The notes beneath the pieces were generated by a model. It was not told the DNA's origin and ran no database searches. It saw only the letters and a list, made by a program, of their open reading frames with translations. From NCBI GenBank assembly GCA_017303395.1, contig JAFLBN010000003.1, positions 186,001 through 250,000 on the forward strand: 64,000 bases of DNA. Reading direction: 5' to 3'. Each line of letters begins with the position of its first letter. Within the stretch, counting starts at the first letter, position 1. This document shows, piece after piece, positions 36,417-45,599 of the stretch. The position numbers and the translations under genes are program-made. This DNA comes from Chitinophagales bacterium. Its GTDB lineage: Bacteria > Bacteroidota > Bacteroidia > Chitinophagales > Chitinophagaceae.

Positions 36417-37223
36417 ATGAGGCGATATTGCTTTCCCATCGTATTCGCAGCATTATTGTTTTGTTTACCATTCCTTTCAGTGGCGCAAAACCTTGGTGCT
36501 TATCCTACTACTCTTGACTTTAAACTCGGCGCCGGACAGGGCGAGTCGCAAGTCATTAACATTTCTAACGGTTCTAACAAAAAAGTACAGTTCAGGGTTT
36601 ACCTCAACGACTGGGTACGCGACAGTACAGGCGGGCACATTTACTATCGTGCCGATACATTGTCTCGCTCTTGCTCTAAATGGGTAACGTTTGATAAGAA
36701 CTTTCTGGAACTGGAACCGGGACAGTTTTCTCAGTTGACGGTAAAGTTGCAAATGCCGGAAGACCCTAATGCGGTAAAAGAAATGAAATGGGCAATGCTC
36801 TTCATTGAAACTGTAGAGGAAGCCAATGCTGCAAAAGCGGCATCTACACAAGCCAGTGTAAGAAATCTGCTGCGTCTTGGTGTACACATTTACCAGACAC
36901 CTCCAACACTTTCAAGCAAAGAAGTAAAAGTACTGGACCTTGTTCCTTCAAAAGAAGCAGTGAATACTTATAACCTGATATGCCAAAACACTGGCGATGT
37001 AATGCTGGAGTGTAAATCGTATTTGGAGCTGTCATCACTGGCAGATGGTGCAAAAACAAAATTGGACCCTATTGAATACCCAATGTTCCCGGGTCAAAAA
37101 CGCTATGTAACATTCGAATTGCCAAAGAATCTTGCAAAAGGGAAATACTCCGTACTGGCAGTAGCAGATGGTGGCGAGGATATGTCGCTGGAAGCTATCG
37201 AAAGCCAGGTAGAGGTTAAATAA
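36417..37223 (+). CDS. PapD-like periplasmic chaperone
   Basis: 268 residues from ATG 36417. Signal peptide MRRYCFPIVFAALLFCLPF...VAQ, then an Ig-like N-domain with PTTLDFKLGAGQGESQVINI (donor-strand face) and VQFRVYLNDWV, and a second beta domain (YPMFPGQKRYVTFELPKNL). This matches PapD/DUF916-like two-domain chaperones that cap secreted beta subunits. The two divergent secreted proteins are natural client candidates. No usher gene is visible in the window. The upstream TTG at 36393 is less likely to be used. Confidence 0.72.
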   Translation: MRRYCFPIVFAALLFCLPFLSVAQNLGAYPTTLDFKLGAGQGESQVINISNGSNKKVQFRVYLNDWVRDSTGGHIYYRADTLSRSCSKWVTFDKNFLELEPGQFSQLTVKLQMPEDPNAVKEMKWAMLFIETVEEANAAKAASTQASVRNLLRLGVHIYQTPPTLSSKEVKVLDLVPSKEAVNTYNLICQNTGDVMLECKSYLELSSLADGAKTKLDPIEYPMFPGQKRYVTFELPKNLAKGKYSVLAVADGGEDMSLEAIESQVEVK

Positions 37224-37244
37224 TATTCACCTTATGCTATATAT

Positions 37245-37270
37245 AGCCTGCACAATGTGCGGGCTTTTTT
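37245..37270 (+). terminator. Intrinsic terminator after chaperone gene
   Basis: Stem AGCCTGCAC/GTGCGGGCT (one G-T pair) with a 3-nt loop, followed by a run of T, 21 bp after the stop codon. Confidence 0.85.
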
Positions 37271-37352
37271 ATTTACATACCTTGAACTAACAGTATAATA
37301 TAAAAGGGACAACCTTTCAGTTATCCCTTTACTTGTTTATCGTTGTTAGTTG

Positions 37353-38114
37353 TTATTTTATTCTGGTAAGTGTTGATGAACAGGTATCATCTACAGTAAA
37401 GCCTTTTACTCTGTAATTAATCTTCATCTCATCATCATCGTAGGTACCTGTGCCGTTTATGGTAACACCATTTAATGTTTGTGCAGGTATCGTAAGTGTT
37501 TTATTCGTAGTATTCATAAAGGCATCTACAGCATTGCTCCATACCCCACTCCAGAAACCTTTGATACGTATTTTATTTACAAATGTCTCATCTTTTACAA
37601 CATCCACTGTATCTCCTACAATACCTCCCTGAGAGCAAAGGCCTTGTTCTTTAAACAAGCCTACCTGCCCGTCAGCAGCATTGGCGTATGGCAGTATAGT
37701 TACTTTCATTTTTACATCTGTAAAGCCTGACGTCTGACTAGAACCACGAACCGTAATTTCATAAGTACCTTCTTTAACACGTGTAGACTTCACAGTCATT
37801 GTACTATTGAAAGATGGCAGACTGATATTTGGCGTAAATGTAACGCTAAGCCCTTGTGGCAGATTGATTGCAGTAAGCATCACGTTTTCTATCTTACCCT
37901 CTTGACGGTTGATGTATATATTGACATTTGCACTACCGATACGTTCCATCGATACATCCTTTACACCTTGTATCAGGTATTTCAGATTGCCATAGGTAGG
38001 TTCATAATATGGCTCCAAATCCGGCTCGCTTTTTCTGCAACTTAATGAAGCCATAGCGAACAAGGGTATCAACAGGTATTTTAGTCTTGCAAAGTTGTAC
38101 ACTCTTCTAAACAT
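37353..38114 (-). CDS. Hypothetical lipoprotein
   Basis: 253 residues from ATG 38114. Lipoprotein signal ending MASLSC, then a beta-rich body of unknown family; EGTYEITVRGSSQTSGF and a C-terminal domain with GTGTYDDDEMKINYRV are visible, the latter resembling lipocalin-like or adhesin-repeat strands. Two Cys (GLCSQGG and DDTCSS) may pair. Found as a single gene between convergent terminators; no function can be assigned. Confidence 0.65.
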   Translation of the reverse strand: MFRRVYNFARLKYLLIPLFAMASLSCRKSEPDLEPYYEPTYGNLKYLIQGVKDVSMERIGSANVNIYINRQEGKIENVMLTAINLPQGLSVTFTPNISLPSFNSTMTVKSTRVKEGTYEITVRGSSQTSGFTDVKMKVTILPYANAADGQVGLFKEQGLCSQGGIVGDTVDVVKDETFVNKIRIKGFWSGVWSNAVDAFMNTTNKTLTIPAQTLNGVTINGTGTYDDDEMKINYRVKGFTVDDTCSSTLTRIK

Positions 38115-38179
38115 AGCACTAATATACGCATTACTTGCCTTATTCAGCACCAAAATACCCTGCAAAAAACTTCATATAA

Positions 38180-39055
38180 CTATTGGTTTATAAGTATAGA
38201 ACGCATAGATATAGAACCTGCATCCATCTTATCATTAAAATAGCTGATGTGGTCTTTCTTATACTGCAGCCCGAGTGTGTACATCAGTGGCAGATAGTGG
38301 TCATTGGTTGGTACTGCATAGCGCGCTATTGTACCCAACTTGTCATATCGTATCACACTTTCATGGTCGCCTTTGTCTATGAAACTCTTTATTTTTTCAT
38401 CAAACTCATACGCCCATTCAAACCTCGTTTTGTTTTCAAAATCTATCATCCCCAAATTGTGAACAATATTGCCACTACCCATTATCAGTACGCCTTTCCT
38501 TCTCAATTCTTTCAGCTGCTTTGCCAATTCGTAATGATATTGCGGTGGCTTGCTATAGTCTATGCTTAACTGCAATACAGGTATATCCGCCTGCGGATAC
38601 ATGGGCAACAACACAGACCATGTACCATGGTCTAGCCCCCACTGATAGTCATCTTTTACATCAGTGGTTTTCACAACCAATCCTACCTGCTTAGCCAGTT
38701 CAGGAGAACCGGGAGCAGGATATTGCTGTTCAAACAACTCTCTTGGGAAACCGCCAAAATCATGTATGGTTTTCGGTTTTTCCATTGCTGTAACATACGT
38801 ACCATTGGTAAGCCAGTGTGCCGATACACAGATAATAGCTTTGGGCTTGGGCAACTGGCTACCCAATTTATTCCATGTTTTGGTAAACTCATTTTGCATG
38901 ATGGCGTTCATAGGATTACCGTGTCCTACAAACATAACAGGCATCATATCTGTATGCGGCTGTTCATCAGCCCAGCTCTTTAACGCTTGCAGCTTCATAG
39001 CAAATGGTGCAATTATGGTTGCACCACCCAGTTTTAAGAATGTACTTCTTTTCAT
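38180..39055 (-). CDS. ygiD: YgiD-type extradiol dioxygenase (LigB fold)
   Basis: 291 residues. A Tat-like or lipid-export leader (KRSTFLKLGGATIIAPFAM) precedes a LigB/DODA domain with metal ligands in GHGNPMNAI, SAHWLTNG, DFGGFP and LDHGTWSVLLPMYP and GNIVHNLG. Relatives open the ring of catechols such as DOPA with Fe(II) or Zn(II). The leader is unusual for the normally cytosolic YgiD. Single-gene context. Confidence 0.88.
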   Translation of the reverse strand: MKRSTFLKLGGATIIAPFAMKLQALKSWADEQPHTDMMPVMFVGHGNPMNAIMQNEFTKTWNKLGSQLPKPKAIICVSAHWLTNGTYVTAMEKPKTIHDFGGFPRELFEQQYPAPGSPELAKQVGLVVKTTDVKDDYQWGLDHGTWSVLLPMYPQADIPVLQLSIDYSKPPQYHYELAKQLKELRRKGVLIMGSGNIVHNLGMIDFENKTRFEWAYEFDEKIKSFIDKGDHESVIRYDKLGTIARYAVPTNDHYLPLMYTLGLQYKKDHISYFNDKMDAGSISMRSILINQ

Positions 39056-39191
39056 TTTTCAATTCCTAATACAAAATTACCCATCACAGGCATCGGCAAT
39101 TATAAGGTTTTACCATGCAAATATATGTACATACATTCAATTTAGTGTAAAATATAAGAGAAGAGTTCTATCTCTTCTCTTTAAACATAAA

Positions 39192-39440
39192 TTATTTAAT
39201 ACCCTTACGTATACTGTCTTCTGTATTCATTGTATTAGCACGCATACCTGTATCATATGCTCCCTGTGTTTTGGGAGAATCAGGATTGGCAGGATCAATC
39301 GGACCATATTTAACAGGCGCATCTCCATAAAGATTAGTAGAATCTACCGGGGTACTACTCGGTGTGTTTTCAAGGTTAGAACCACAACTTGTAAACATCA
39401 CTGCTATTGCTGCAAATGCAACCAAGATTATCTTTTTCAT
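39192..39440 (-). CDS. Hypothetical small lipoprotein
   Basis: 82 residues from ATG 39440. Lipobox MFTSC, then a Pro/Asp/Ser-rich disordered tail (PIDPANPDSPKTQGAYD). Not recognised; Bacteroidota genomes hold many such short lipoproteins. Nothing else is seen in the flanking 39056-39191 and 39441-39650 gaps. Confidence 0.6.
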   Translation of the reverse strand: MKKIILVAFAAIAVMFTSCGSNLENTPSSTPVDSTNLYGDAPVKYGPIDPANPDSPKTQGAYDTGMRANTMNTEDSIRKGIK

Positions 39441-39650
39441 AAACAATGGTTTTAAAGTGTGAAAAATGTTGTCAGTGTAACTATCTGCATGAAGGTAGCA
39501 TAGTATTGCGCATATACATGATAATTATTGTTAAAGCTTCCCTATGGCATTGTTAAGGTAAAATGAAAGAAATTCTACAAGATTATATATCAGCAGAATA
39601 CCCATACAAAAGAAAATAGTTATATTAGTACAAATCAAAAAACCCGGTTT

Positions 39651-39980
39651 ATGGAACAAAGTATAACCATACAGCAAAGGGCAAAGACCTGGCTGGATAA
39701 CGGGCTGAATGATCAGCAAATAGAAAATGAACTGTTGGCTGCTGGCACAGATGCAAGGCATATACCCGATATGCTCAAGGAGATTAAGAAACTGCGTAAT
39801 GCTCGCAAAACATCTTCAGGGCTTATCTACATACTGATAGGTGCTGTAGTATGCCTGCTTAGCTGCGTACTTACCATGACATCAACCTATTCTCACAGCA
39901 ATTTCTCACTTGTGCTATACGGCTTTACCACTATTGGTATTATAGTAGTGTTTATCGGGCTGATGAAGATATTTAATTAA
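39651..39980 (+). CDS. Hypothetical two-helix membrane protein
   Basis: 109 residues: a helical cytosolic N-part (AKTWLDNGLNDQQIENELLA, similar to a UBA/helical recognition motif) and two TM helices (LIYILIGAVVCLLSCVLTM and LYGFTTIGIIVVFIGLMKI). No known family. Followed directly by a terminator. Confidence 0.65.
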   Translation: MEQSITIQQRAKTWLDNGLNDQQIENELLAAGTDARHIPDMLKEIKKLRNARKTSSGLIYILIGAVVCLLSCVLTMTSTYSHSNFSLVLYGFTTIGIIVVFIGLMKIFN

Positions 39981-39982
39981 AA

Positions 39983-40009
39983 AAACGCAAGCCATGATGA
40001 CTTGCGTTT
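39983..40009 (+). terminator. Intrinsic terminator between convergent genes
   Basis: Stem AAACGCAAG/CTTGCGTTT with a 9-nt loop and flanking A and T runs, placed between the membrane protein gene and the convergent secreted-protein gene, so it may serve both. Confidence 0.75.
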
Positions 40010-40031
40010 AGTTTTGTTGAATAGCCTTCAC

Positions 40032-40580
40032 TTACATTCCACAGACACAGGTAGTATTTGTGTTTTCTGTATAGCTACTACGCCTGCCTGCACTACCATC
40101 TTCATTAATACCGGTAACTGTTACAGATGAGTCGAATACGATTTTTACATACGGATAATCATTGATGACTTTATTCAAAGTAGCTGCACTGATTTTTACA
40201 CAGTTTGTTTCATTCGCATAGGCACGCATGTAATTATTTACATCATTTTCGCCATTACCTGCATCTGTATAGCTTCCCTTTCCTGCAAGGCTTGCAGGAG
40301 GAAACTCGCACGACGGGGGACATACGCCTGAACCAACCTGACGATACACTTGTCCGCCTGCGGTAGAAAAATCAGCTTCTGCAGGAACAACAACATAACT
40401 GGCTACACCATTGTTGTCTTTAGCCATATACACTTTGATGTTTGTCGCACCATTATGCAGCATATAGCTGATAACTGAAGCATCTATCAAAAAACCTTTG
40501 GAACCTGCATTGGCAGATGTAGAAAATAAAAATAGCATTACAGCTATCATACCGGCAATCTTTGCGTTTACATACTTCAT
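40032..40580 (-). CDS. Hypothetical secreted protein
   Basis: 182 residues from ATG 40580. Signal peptide MKYVNAKIAGMIAVMLFLFSTSANA; the mature part has three Cys-rich spots (SGVCPPSCEFPP, ETNCVKIS, TTCVCGM) that could form disulfides or bind metal. Not recognised. Confidence 0.6.
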   Translation of the reverse strand: MKYVNAKIAGMIAVMLFLFSTSANAGSKGFLIDASVISYMLHNGATNIKVYMAKDNNGVASYVVVPAEADFSTAGGQVYRQVGSGVCPPSCEFPPASLAGKGSYTDAGNGENDVNNYMRAYANETNCVKISAATLNKVINDYPYVKIVFDSSVTVTGINEDGSAGRRSSYTENTNTTCVCGM

Positions 40581-40695
40581 AGAGGATTTTTTTATTTGTT
40601 TGTAATTCCAATAAAAATATAAATAAATATTAGAATACAATAATGTATTACCAACTTGTTTTTATATATTGTACACTATCAATCTATCTCTATAT

Positions 40696-42483
40696 ATGCT
40701 ACGCTGCAGAATATTATCAGCTGCTCTTTTTCTGCTTTTAGTAATAAATCCGCTATTCGTTTCCGGAGACATAAAAGAACTATGGCACAACTATACCCAA
40801 ACAAAAAATGCAGGGGATAAGGTAAACTACCTGGTATCTATTGCTGATGCCATGGATAAAGCAAATGAATATGGCGAAATAGACAGTGTACTGGATATGG
40901 CTGTGGAAACAGCAGTGCTCAGCGGTTCTGATACATTGATGGTGAAAGCATATAAATGGTACTTCAAACTGGATAATACGGACGATGCAGAGGAAGCGAA
41001 AGAATATGCCAATGCCCTGCTCTCTCTGGCAAAAAGCCACGACAACAACGAATGGTATTACTATGCCTATACCGCCGCTACCAAAACCGATATGGCTGTT
41101 GGCAATACAGAAAAAGCCATAGAAAATGTAAACAAAGCTTTCTACTATGCAGGCCTTACAGGAAACGACACGCTGAAAGGGGAATGTTTTATGCAATGGG
41201 GCAAATGCCTGGAGCAAACCAACAACAAGCTGGATGCTTTCAGAAATTACCTGAATGCACTTACAATAGCTCAAAAACAGCAAAACATACAGGCAGTATT
41301 TGACTGTTATAATAATCTATCCTTCTTCTACCTGCTGATTGGCAACTATGCACAGGCAAGAGATTATAAGTTGAAACAGATAGCACTGATACCCAGACTA
41401 CATATAACAGACTCTACCATCATCATGAACCTGCAGTGCGATTTGTCTGAAAAATACTATTACAACAAAGAACGCAGCAATGCCGAAAAGCTGACAAAAA
41501 GAATAATTGCATACGCAGAAAGGCACAATAATAAACGCTTGTATAAAAATGCCATCAACAACCACAGCACTTATCTGTTACAAAACGGCATGTTTGCAGA
41601 GCTGGCAGACTACTATGTAAATCAATACCCTGCAGAGCTACAGGAAATGCAACAAAAAGACAGTATTTCATACTACAGGCTGATGGCTTATGTGCATGAA
41701 AACAACAACGATATACCTGCTGCAACCGCAGCCTATGCAACTGCTGAGAGTATAGTACTAAGAAAATTAGGCGGGCAAAAAATCTATCTGTCCAACTTCC
41801 TGAAGCGCTATGCACAGTTTTTACTGCGGAACAATGATTCCAAACTTGCAACCACAAAAATGGAGCAGGCATTTAATGCCGCTAAAGATGCCGACTACCT
41901 GCCATACCTGATAGAAAGCAGCAGGTATCTGGACTCGCTATACTATGCGCAGGGTAACATAACAAAAGCCTATACCTATGCAAGACTTAATAAGCAATAC
42001 GCAGACGAACAACAGGCTGTTACCAAGCAAGACGCTATGTTGCAAATGGAGATAGATAATGAAACTAAACAAAGACAGATACTGGCAGAACTAGAAGAAA
42101 AACAAACAGAACGCAGACACAATCTGCAATACATGGGTATCATAATAGGCATTATTTCCTGCTTTATACTCCTTACGATGTTAGGCTCATTTAAAGTCTC
42201 GAAGATTATCATCAAATCGCTGGGCTTCTTCTCATTCATCTTCTTTTTCGAGTTCATCATACTGCTGGCAGACCATAAGATAATGGAGATAACACATCAT
42301 GAACCTTGGAAAATGCTCGGCATAAAAATCATCATCATCAGTATGTTGCTGCCTTTCCATCATTGGCTGGAACATAAAGTAATACACTACCTGACAGAGC
42401 ATAAAATAATAGACACGTCAAAACTATCCCGTTTCAACCCCATTAACCGAAAGGCAAAAATTGAAACAAAAAAAGAAGTGTGA
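40696..42483 (+). CDS. TPR-containing membrane protein
   Basis: 595 residues from ATG 40696. Signal peptide, then TPR-like helical repeats across residues about 30-430 (NTEKAIENVNKAFYYAGL, NKLDAFRNYLNALTIAQ), a coiled coil (KQRQILAELEEKQTERRH) and three or four C-terminal TM helices. The layout copies Bacteroidota TPR sensor proteins, but the usual LuxR-type HTH or kinase domain is replaced by membrane helices, so it may be a membrane scaffold. Confidence 0.8.
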   Translation: MLRCRILSAALFLLLVINPLFVSGDIKELWHNYTQTKNAGDKVNYLVSIADAMDKANEYGEIDSVLDMAVETAVLSGSDTLMVKAYKWYFKLDNTDDAEEAKEYANALLSLAKSHDNNEWYYYAYTAATKTDMAVGNTEKAIENVNKAFYYAGLTGNDTLKGECFMQWGKCLEQTNNKLDAFRNYLNALTIAQKQQNIQAVFDCYNNLSFFYLLIGNYAQARDYKLKQIALIPRLHITDSTIIMNLQCDLSEKYYYNKERSNAEKLTKRIIAYAERHNNKRLYKNAINNHSTYLLQNGMFAELADYYVNQYPAELQEMQQKDSISYYRLMAYVHENNNDIPAATAAYATAESIVLRKLGGQKIYLSNFLKRYAQFLLRNNDSKLATTKMEQAFNAAKDADYLPYLIESSRYLDSLYYAQGNITKAYTYARLNKQYADEQQAVTKQDAMLQMEIDNETKQRQILAELEEKQTERRHNLQYMGIIIGIISCFILLTMLGSFKVSKIIIKSLGFFSFIFFFEFIILLADHKIMEITHHEPWKMLGIKIIIISMLLPFHHWLEHKVIHYLTEHKIIDTSKLSRFNPINRKAKIETKKEV

Positions 42484-42544
42484 CAAAAGTCACAAAAACT
42501 CTTTATACGAATTGCTAACTTAGTAGAAATTAAAGCGAATATTT

Positions 42545-43318
42545 ATGAAAACTACGCTTAGCAAATACAGTCTGATACTTGCAGCTACTGCTATTTTAGG
42601 ACTAGATTCTTGCAAAAGAGACAAAGACCCTGAACCCGGACCAATTGTACCGGTATATGGTAGTGTTAACGGAAAAATAAATTATGTGTTTGGTGCAGAC
42701 ATGGTGCCTTGGCAACTGAACAAACTATATGTGCATCCTAAAACAGGCGACTCACTGACGTTTACCAACTTCAGATTTTTCATATCCAACTTCAAGCTGA
42801 AAAAAGCAGACGGTACTTGGTGGACACAACCAGAAAGCTACTACCTGATAGATGCTAAAACTGCTGCAGAATCTTCTTTCTCTATCCCTAATGTACCGGA
42901 AGGGGAATACACAGCAGTGGAATATACAATGGGCATAGACAGCCTGCACAATGTAAGTGGTGCACAAACAGGCGCGCTGACACTTTCTTCAGGCATGTTC
43001 TGGGACTGGAATAGTGGCTACATCATGCTGAAGGCTGAGGGTGACTCACCCAATTCATCGACAGGCAAGTTTGCACTGCATCTGGGTGGTTTCAGTGGCA
43101 CAAACAATATAGTAACCGTAAGAACGGCAGAGTTTGGCAAAACTGTGAAAGTGACAAATGGCACCACACCTACTATGACGTTTACAGTAAACCCCGCAAG
43201 GCTTTGGCACACATCACCTGGCTTGGCCACCATCAGTGTAATACATATGCCGGGTGCAGAAGCTGTTACAATGGCAAAAGATTTTTACAACAACGTAACA
43301 CTTAGCAGTGTTCAATAA
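42545..43318 (+). CDS. MbnP-like copper-binding lipoprotein
   Basis: 257 residues. Lipobox LGLDSC (Cys23), then a beta-rich body with the MbnP landmarks TFTNFRFFISNFKL, ESYYLID, GIDSLHNVSG and MFWDWNSGYIMLKAEG. MbnP proteins bind copper at an oxidised Trp made by a partner di-heme peroxidase (MbnH); several Trp (FWDW, LWHTS) are candidates. The MbnH-like gene follows 22 bp later. Confidence 0.87.
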   Translation: MKTTLSKYSLILAATAILGLDSCKRDKDPEPGPIVPVYGSVNGKINYVFGADMVPWQLNKLYVHPKTGDSLTFTNFRFFISNFKLKKADGTWWTQPESYYLIDAKTAAESSFSIPNVPEGEYTAVEYTMGIDSLHNVSGAQTGALTLSSGMFWDWNSGYIMLKAEGDSPNSSTGKFALHLGGFSGTNNIVTVRTAEFGKTVKVTNGTTPTMTFTVNPARLWHTSPGLATISVIHMPGAEAVTMAKDFYNNVTLSSVQ

Positions 43319-43340
43319 CATATAATCAGTACAGGCATTT

Positions 43341-44372
43341 ATGCGCAGGCAATCCTACATATTATTATTAGCAGGGTTGGCAGGCATAAGTGCCTGTAAA
43401 CCTGATGCAGACTTTCGTACCCCTGCTGCTAATTATACTCCCGAACGCCCCGCACATTTTCCACCTGCACATTATACACACGACAAGAATAAGTACAGCC
43501 AAGCTGGTTTTGAATTAGGTAGAAAGCTTTTCTTCGACCCCATATTGTCTGCCAATAATACCATATCATGTGGTAGCTGCCATAAGCAAGAACATGCTTT
43601 TGCAGACGTAAACATTCGCCTCAGCAAAGGCATAGACGGCAAAACAGGCATTCGGCATACGCCTGCCATTTTCAATATGGCATGGAATACCAGTTTTATG
43701 TGGGATGGCGGTGTGAATCAAATAGAAGTAATGCCACTAACACCACTAACAAACAAGGTAGAAATGGCAGAGACCATATCCAACATTGTATATAAACTTA
43801 ACAGGCATAAAGAATACCCTACTCTTTTCAAAAATGTATTTCACAGAGATAGTATAGACGACCAGCAAATGTTTTGGGCATTGGCTCAATACATGAGCAA
43901 TCTGGTTTCAGCATCTTCAAAATACGATGATGTATATACCGGCAAAACAACCTATACAAAAGACCAGCAGGATGGTTACAATCTCTTTAAACAAAACTGT
44001 AGTGCCTGCCACACCGAACCATTACTAACAGATTATAGCTTTAAAAACAACGGTCTGGATTATCAGTTTACCGATTCGGGCAGGTATCGCATTACTCGTC
44101 GGGAAGAAGATTGGGGAGCTTTTAAAGTGCCGACACTACGCAATATAGCTGTCACTTCACCATATATGCACGATGGCAGATTTACTACCCTTGAACAAGT
44201 ACTACACCACTATGCAGACAGTGTTAAACAAACACCATCTTTATCTCCACTATTAGTAAAAAATGGCAAGCCGGGCTTACACCTAACGGCAGATGAACAA
44301 AGAAAAATCATTTTATTTCTGCGCACACTTACAGATACTAAGTTCTTAACCAAAGCAGGCTTAACAGAATAA
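43341..44372 (+). CDS. MbnH/CcpA-like di-heme cytochrome c peroxidase
   Basis: 343 residues. Lipobox GISAC, first heme site CGSCH (77-81), later NCSACHTEP, and family motifs GRKLFFDPILSANNTISC, RHTPAIFNMAWN, FMWDGG and PYMHDGRFTTLEQV. It would oxidise its protein partner in the periplasm. Linked tightly to the MbnP-like gene, so a copper-uptake role is inferred; alternatively a generic peroxidase. Confidence 0.9.
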   Translation: MRRQSYILLLAGLAGISACKPDADFRTPAANYTPERPAHFPPAHYTHDKNKYSQAGFELGRKLFFDPILSANNTISCGSCHKQEHAFADVNIRLSKGIDGKTGIRHTPAIFNMAWNTSFMWDGGVNQIEVMPLTPLTNKVEMAETISNIVYKLNRHKEYPTLFKNVFHRDSIDDQQMFWALAQYMSNLVSASSKYDDVYTGKTTYTKDQQDGYNLFKQNCSACHTEPLLTDYSFKNNGLDYQFTDSGRYRITRREEDWGAFKVPTLRNIAVTSPYMHDGRFTTLEQVLHHYADSVKQTPSLSPLLVKNGKPGLHLTADEQRKIILFLRTLTDTKFLTKAGLTE

Positions 44373-44373
44373 G

Positions 44374-45438
44374 CTATTGCTTAAACTCAGGATTGTTTAT
44401 AAACTCTTCGTCAGTCAGTGCCTTCAGGAAAGCTATCAGCTGTTGTTTTTCAATTTCTGTAAGATGCAAACCACCATTTAGTTTTGCGGGTTTCACCATT
44501 ACAGGGTCTATGTTTTTTACACCTATATGCACTTGGTGATCATAAAAATTCACAACTTCTTCAAGCGTCTTAAACCTGCCATCGTGCATAAACTCTGTAC
44601 GCAATGCCACATTCCGAAGGTTTGGTGTACGAAAAACACCCAAATCTGCAGGGTTACCAGTTGCATTAAAACGACCTTTGTCAATATCCTTCGCATACAG
44701 GCTATCGAGACCATTGTTGTGGAAAGCATTATCTGTTGTCAAAAGCTGCACATGGCAGTGCATACAATCGCCTTTCTCAGAGAAAAATATTTTTGAACCT
44801 TCCTCTTCATTATAAGTCAGTTTGCCTTCTCCCAACAAATACAAATCATACTTATTTTTCTTAGAAACCAATACACGCATAAATTGTGCTAACGGTTTAG
44901 CCATCAGTTCAGGCGTAATATTGTCTGTACCATAGTATTTGCAAAACAGGTCTTTATATTCCTGTATGGCGTTTATTTTGGTAAAGTCTGTACTGAAGCG
45001 CTTTGTAAGCTCGGCATACATCACATCTTCAAGCGTACCAACTATACGGCCACTCCACATAAAATTCTTGTACCATGCCAGGTTGACCAATGGCATTTTC
45101 TGCAACCCTTTGTCAAACGTAGAAACATCGCTTGCGGAGAAACCCATACTTTGTTTATGGCATGTTTCGCAAGACTCTCCGTTGTTGGAAAGACGGGCAT
45201 CATAAAAGAGCTTCTTACCCAGATTGATACGCTCTACATACATGACATTATCGGCAGGAATATCAGCTATAGGGAAACGAACAGGGTTCACCCAAGTGTA
45301 TGGCGTCATTTCTACCTGTTGGCATCCGGTTGTGCCACCACCACCATTACTATCATCTGTAGGTTTCTTACAAGATATGGCAGTGCTGAGCAATCCTACA
45401 GTTACGGCAATGAAGTATGTTTTGTTGCGGAGTTTCAT
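44374..45438 (-). CDS. Second di-heme cytochrome c peroxidase
   Basis: 354 residues with lipobox TAISC, heme sites CETCHKQSMGFS and CMHCHVQLL, and motifs GKKLFYDARLSNNGESC, FMWSGR, FMHDGRFKTLEEV. A paralogue of the gene it meets head-on (1-bp gap), but diverged over much of its length. Shared distance suggests related roles in one locus rather than recent duplication. Confidence 0.9.
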   Translation of the reverse strand: MKLRNKTYFIAVTVGLLSTAISCKKPTDDSNGGGGTTGCQQVEMTPYTWVNPVRFPIADIPADNVMYVERINLGKKLFYDARLSNNGESCETCHKQSMGFSASDVSTFDKGLQKMPLVNLAWYKNFMWSGRIVGTLEDVMYAELTKRFSTDFTKINAIQEYKDLFCKYYGTDNITPELMAKPLAQFMRVLVSKKNKYDLYLLGEGKLTYNEEEGSKIFFSEKGDCMHCHVQLLTTDNAFHNNGLDSLYAKDIDKGRFNATGNPADLGVFRTPNLRNVALRTEFMHDGRFKTLEEVVNFYDHQVHIGVKNIDPVMVKPAKLNGGLHLTEIEKQQLIAFLKALTDEEFINNPEFKQ

Positions 45439-45599
45439 AGTATAAACTTTACGTCATTCTAAGTTAGCATAGTATATATACAATATTAATGACCTGTGTC
45501 ATCATCCTTAAAACGACATTGTTAAAGTTACCTCTAAATAACATGTAGAGGCTATCGCGGTTTGCAGAAGGCTACTGTTTTAATCAGATTTTAAAACCA

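Noticed and set aside
40780-41283. 167-codon minus-strand ORF
   Set aside because: Lies fully antisense inside the TPR gene, has no RBS or family features, and the TPR protein is well supported.
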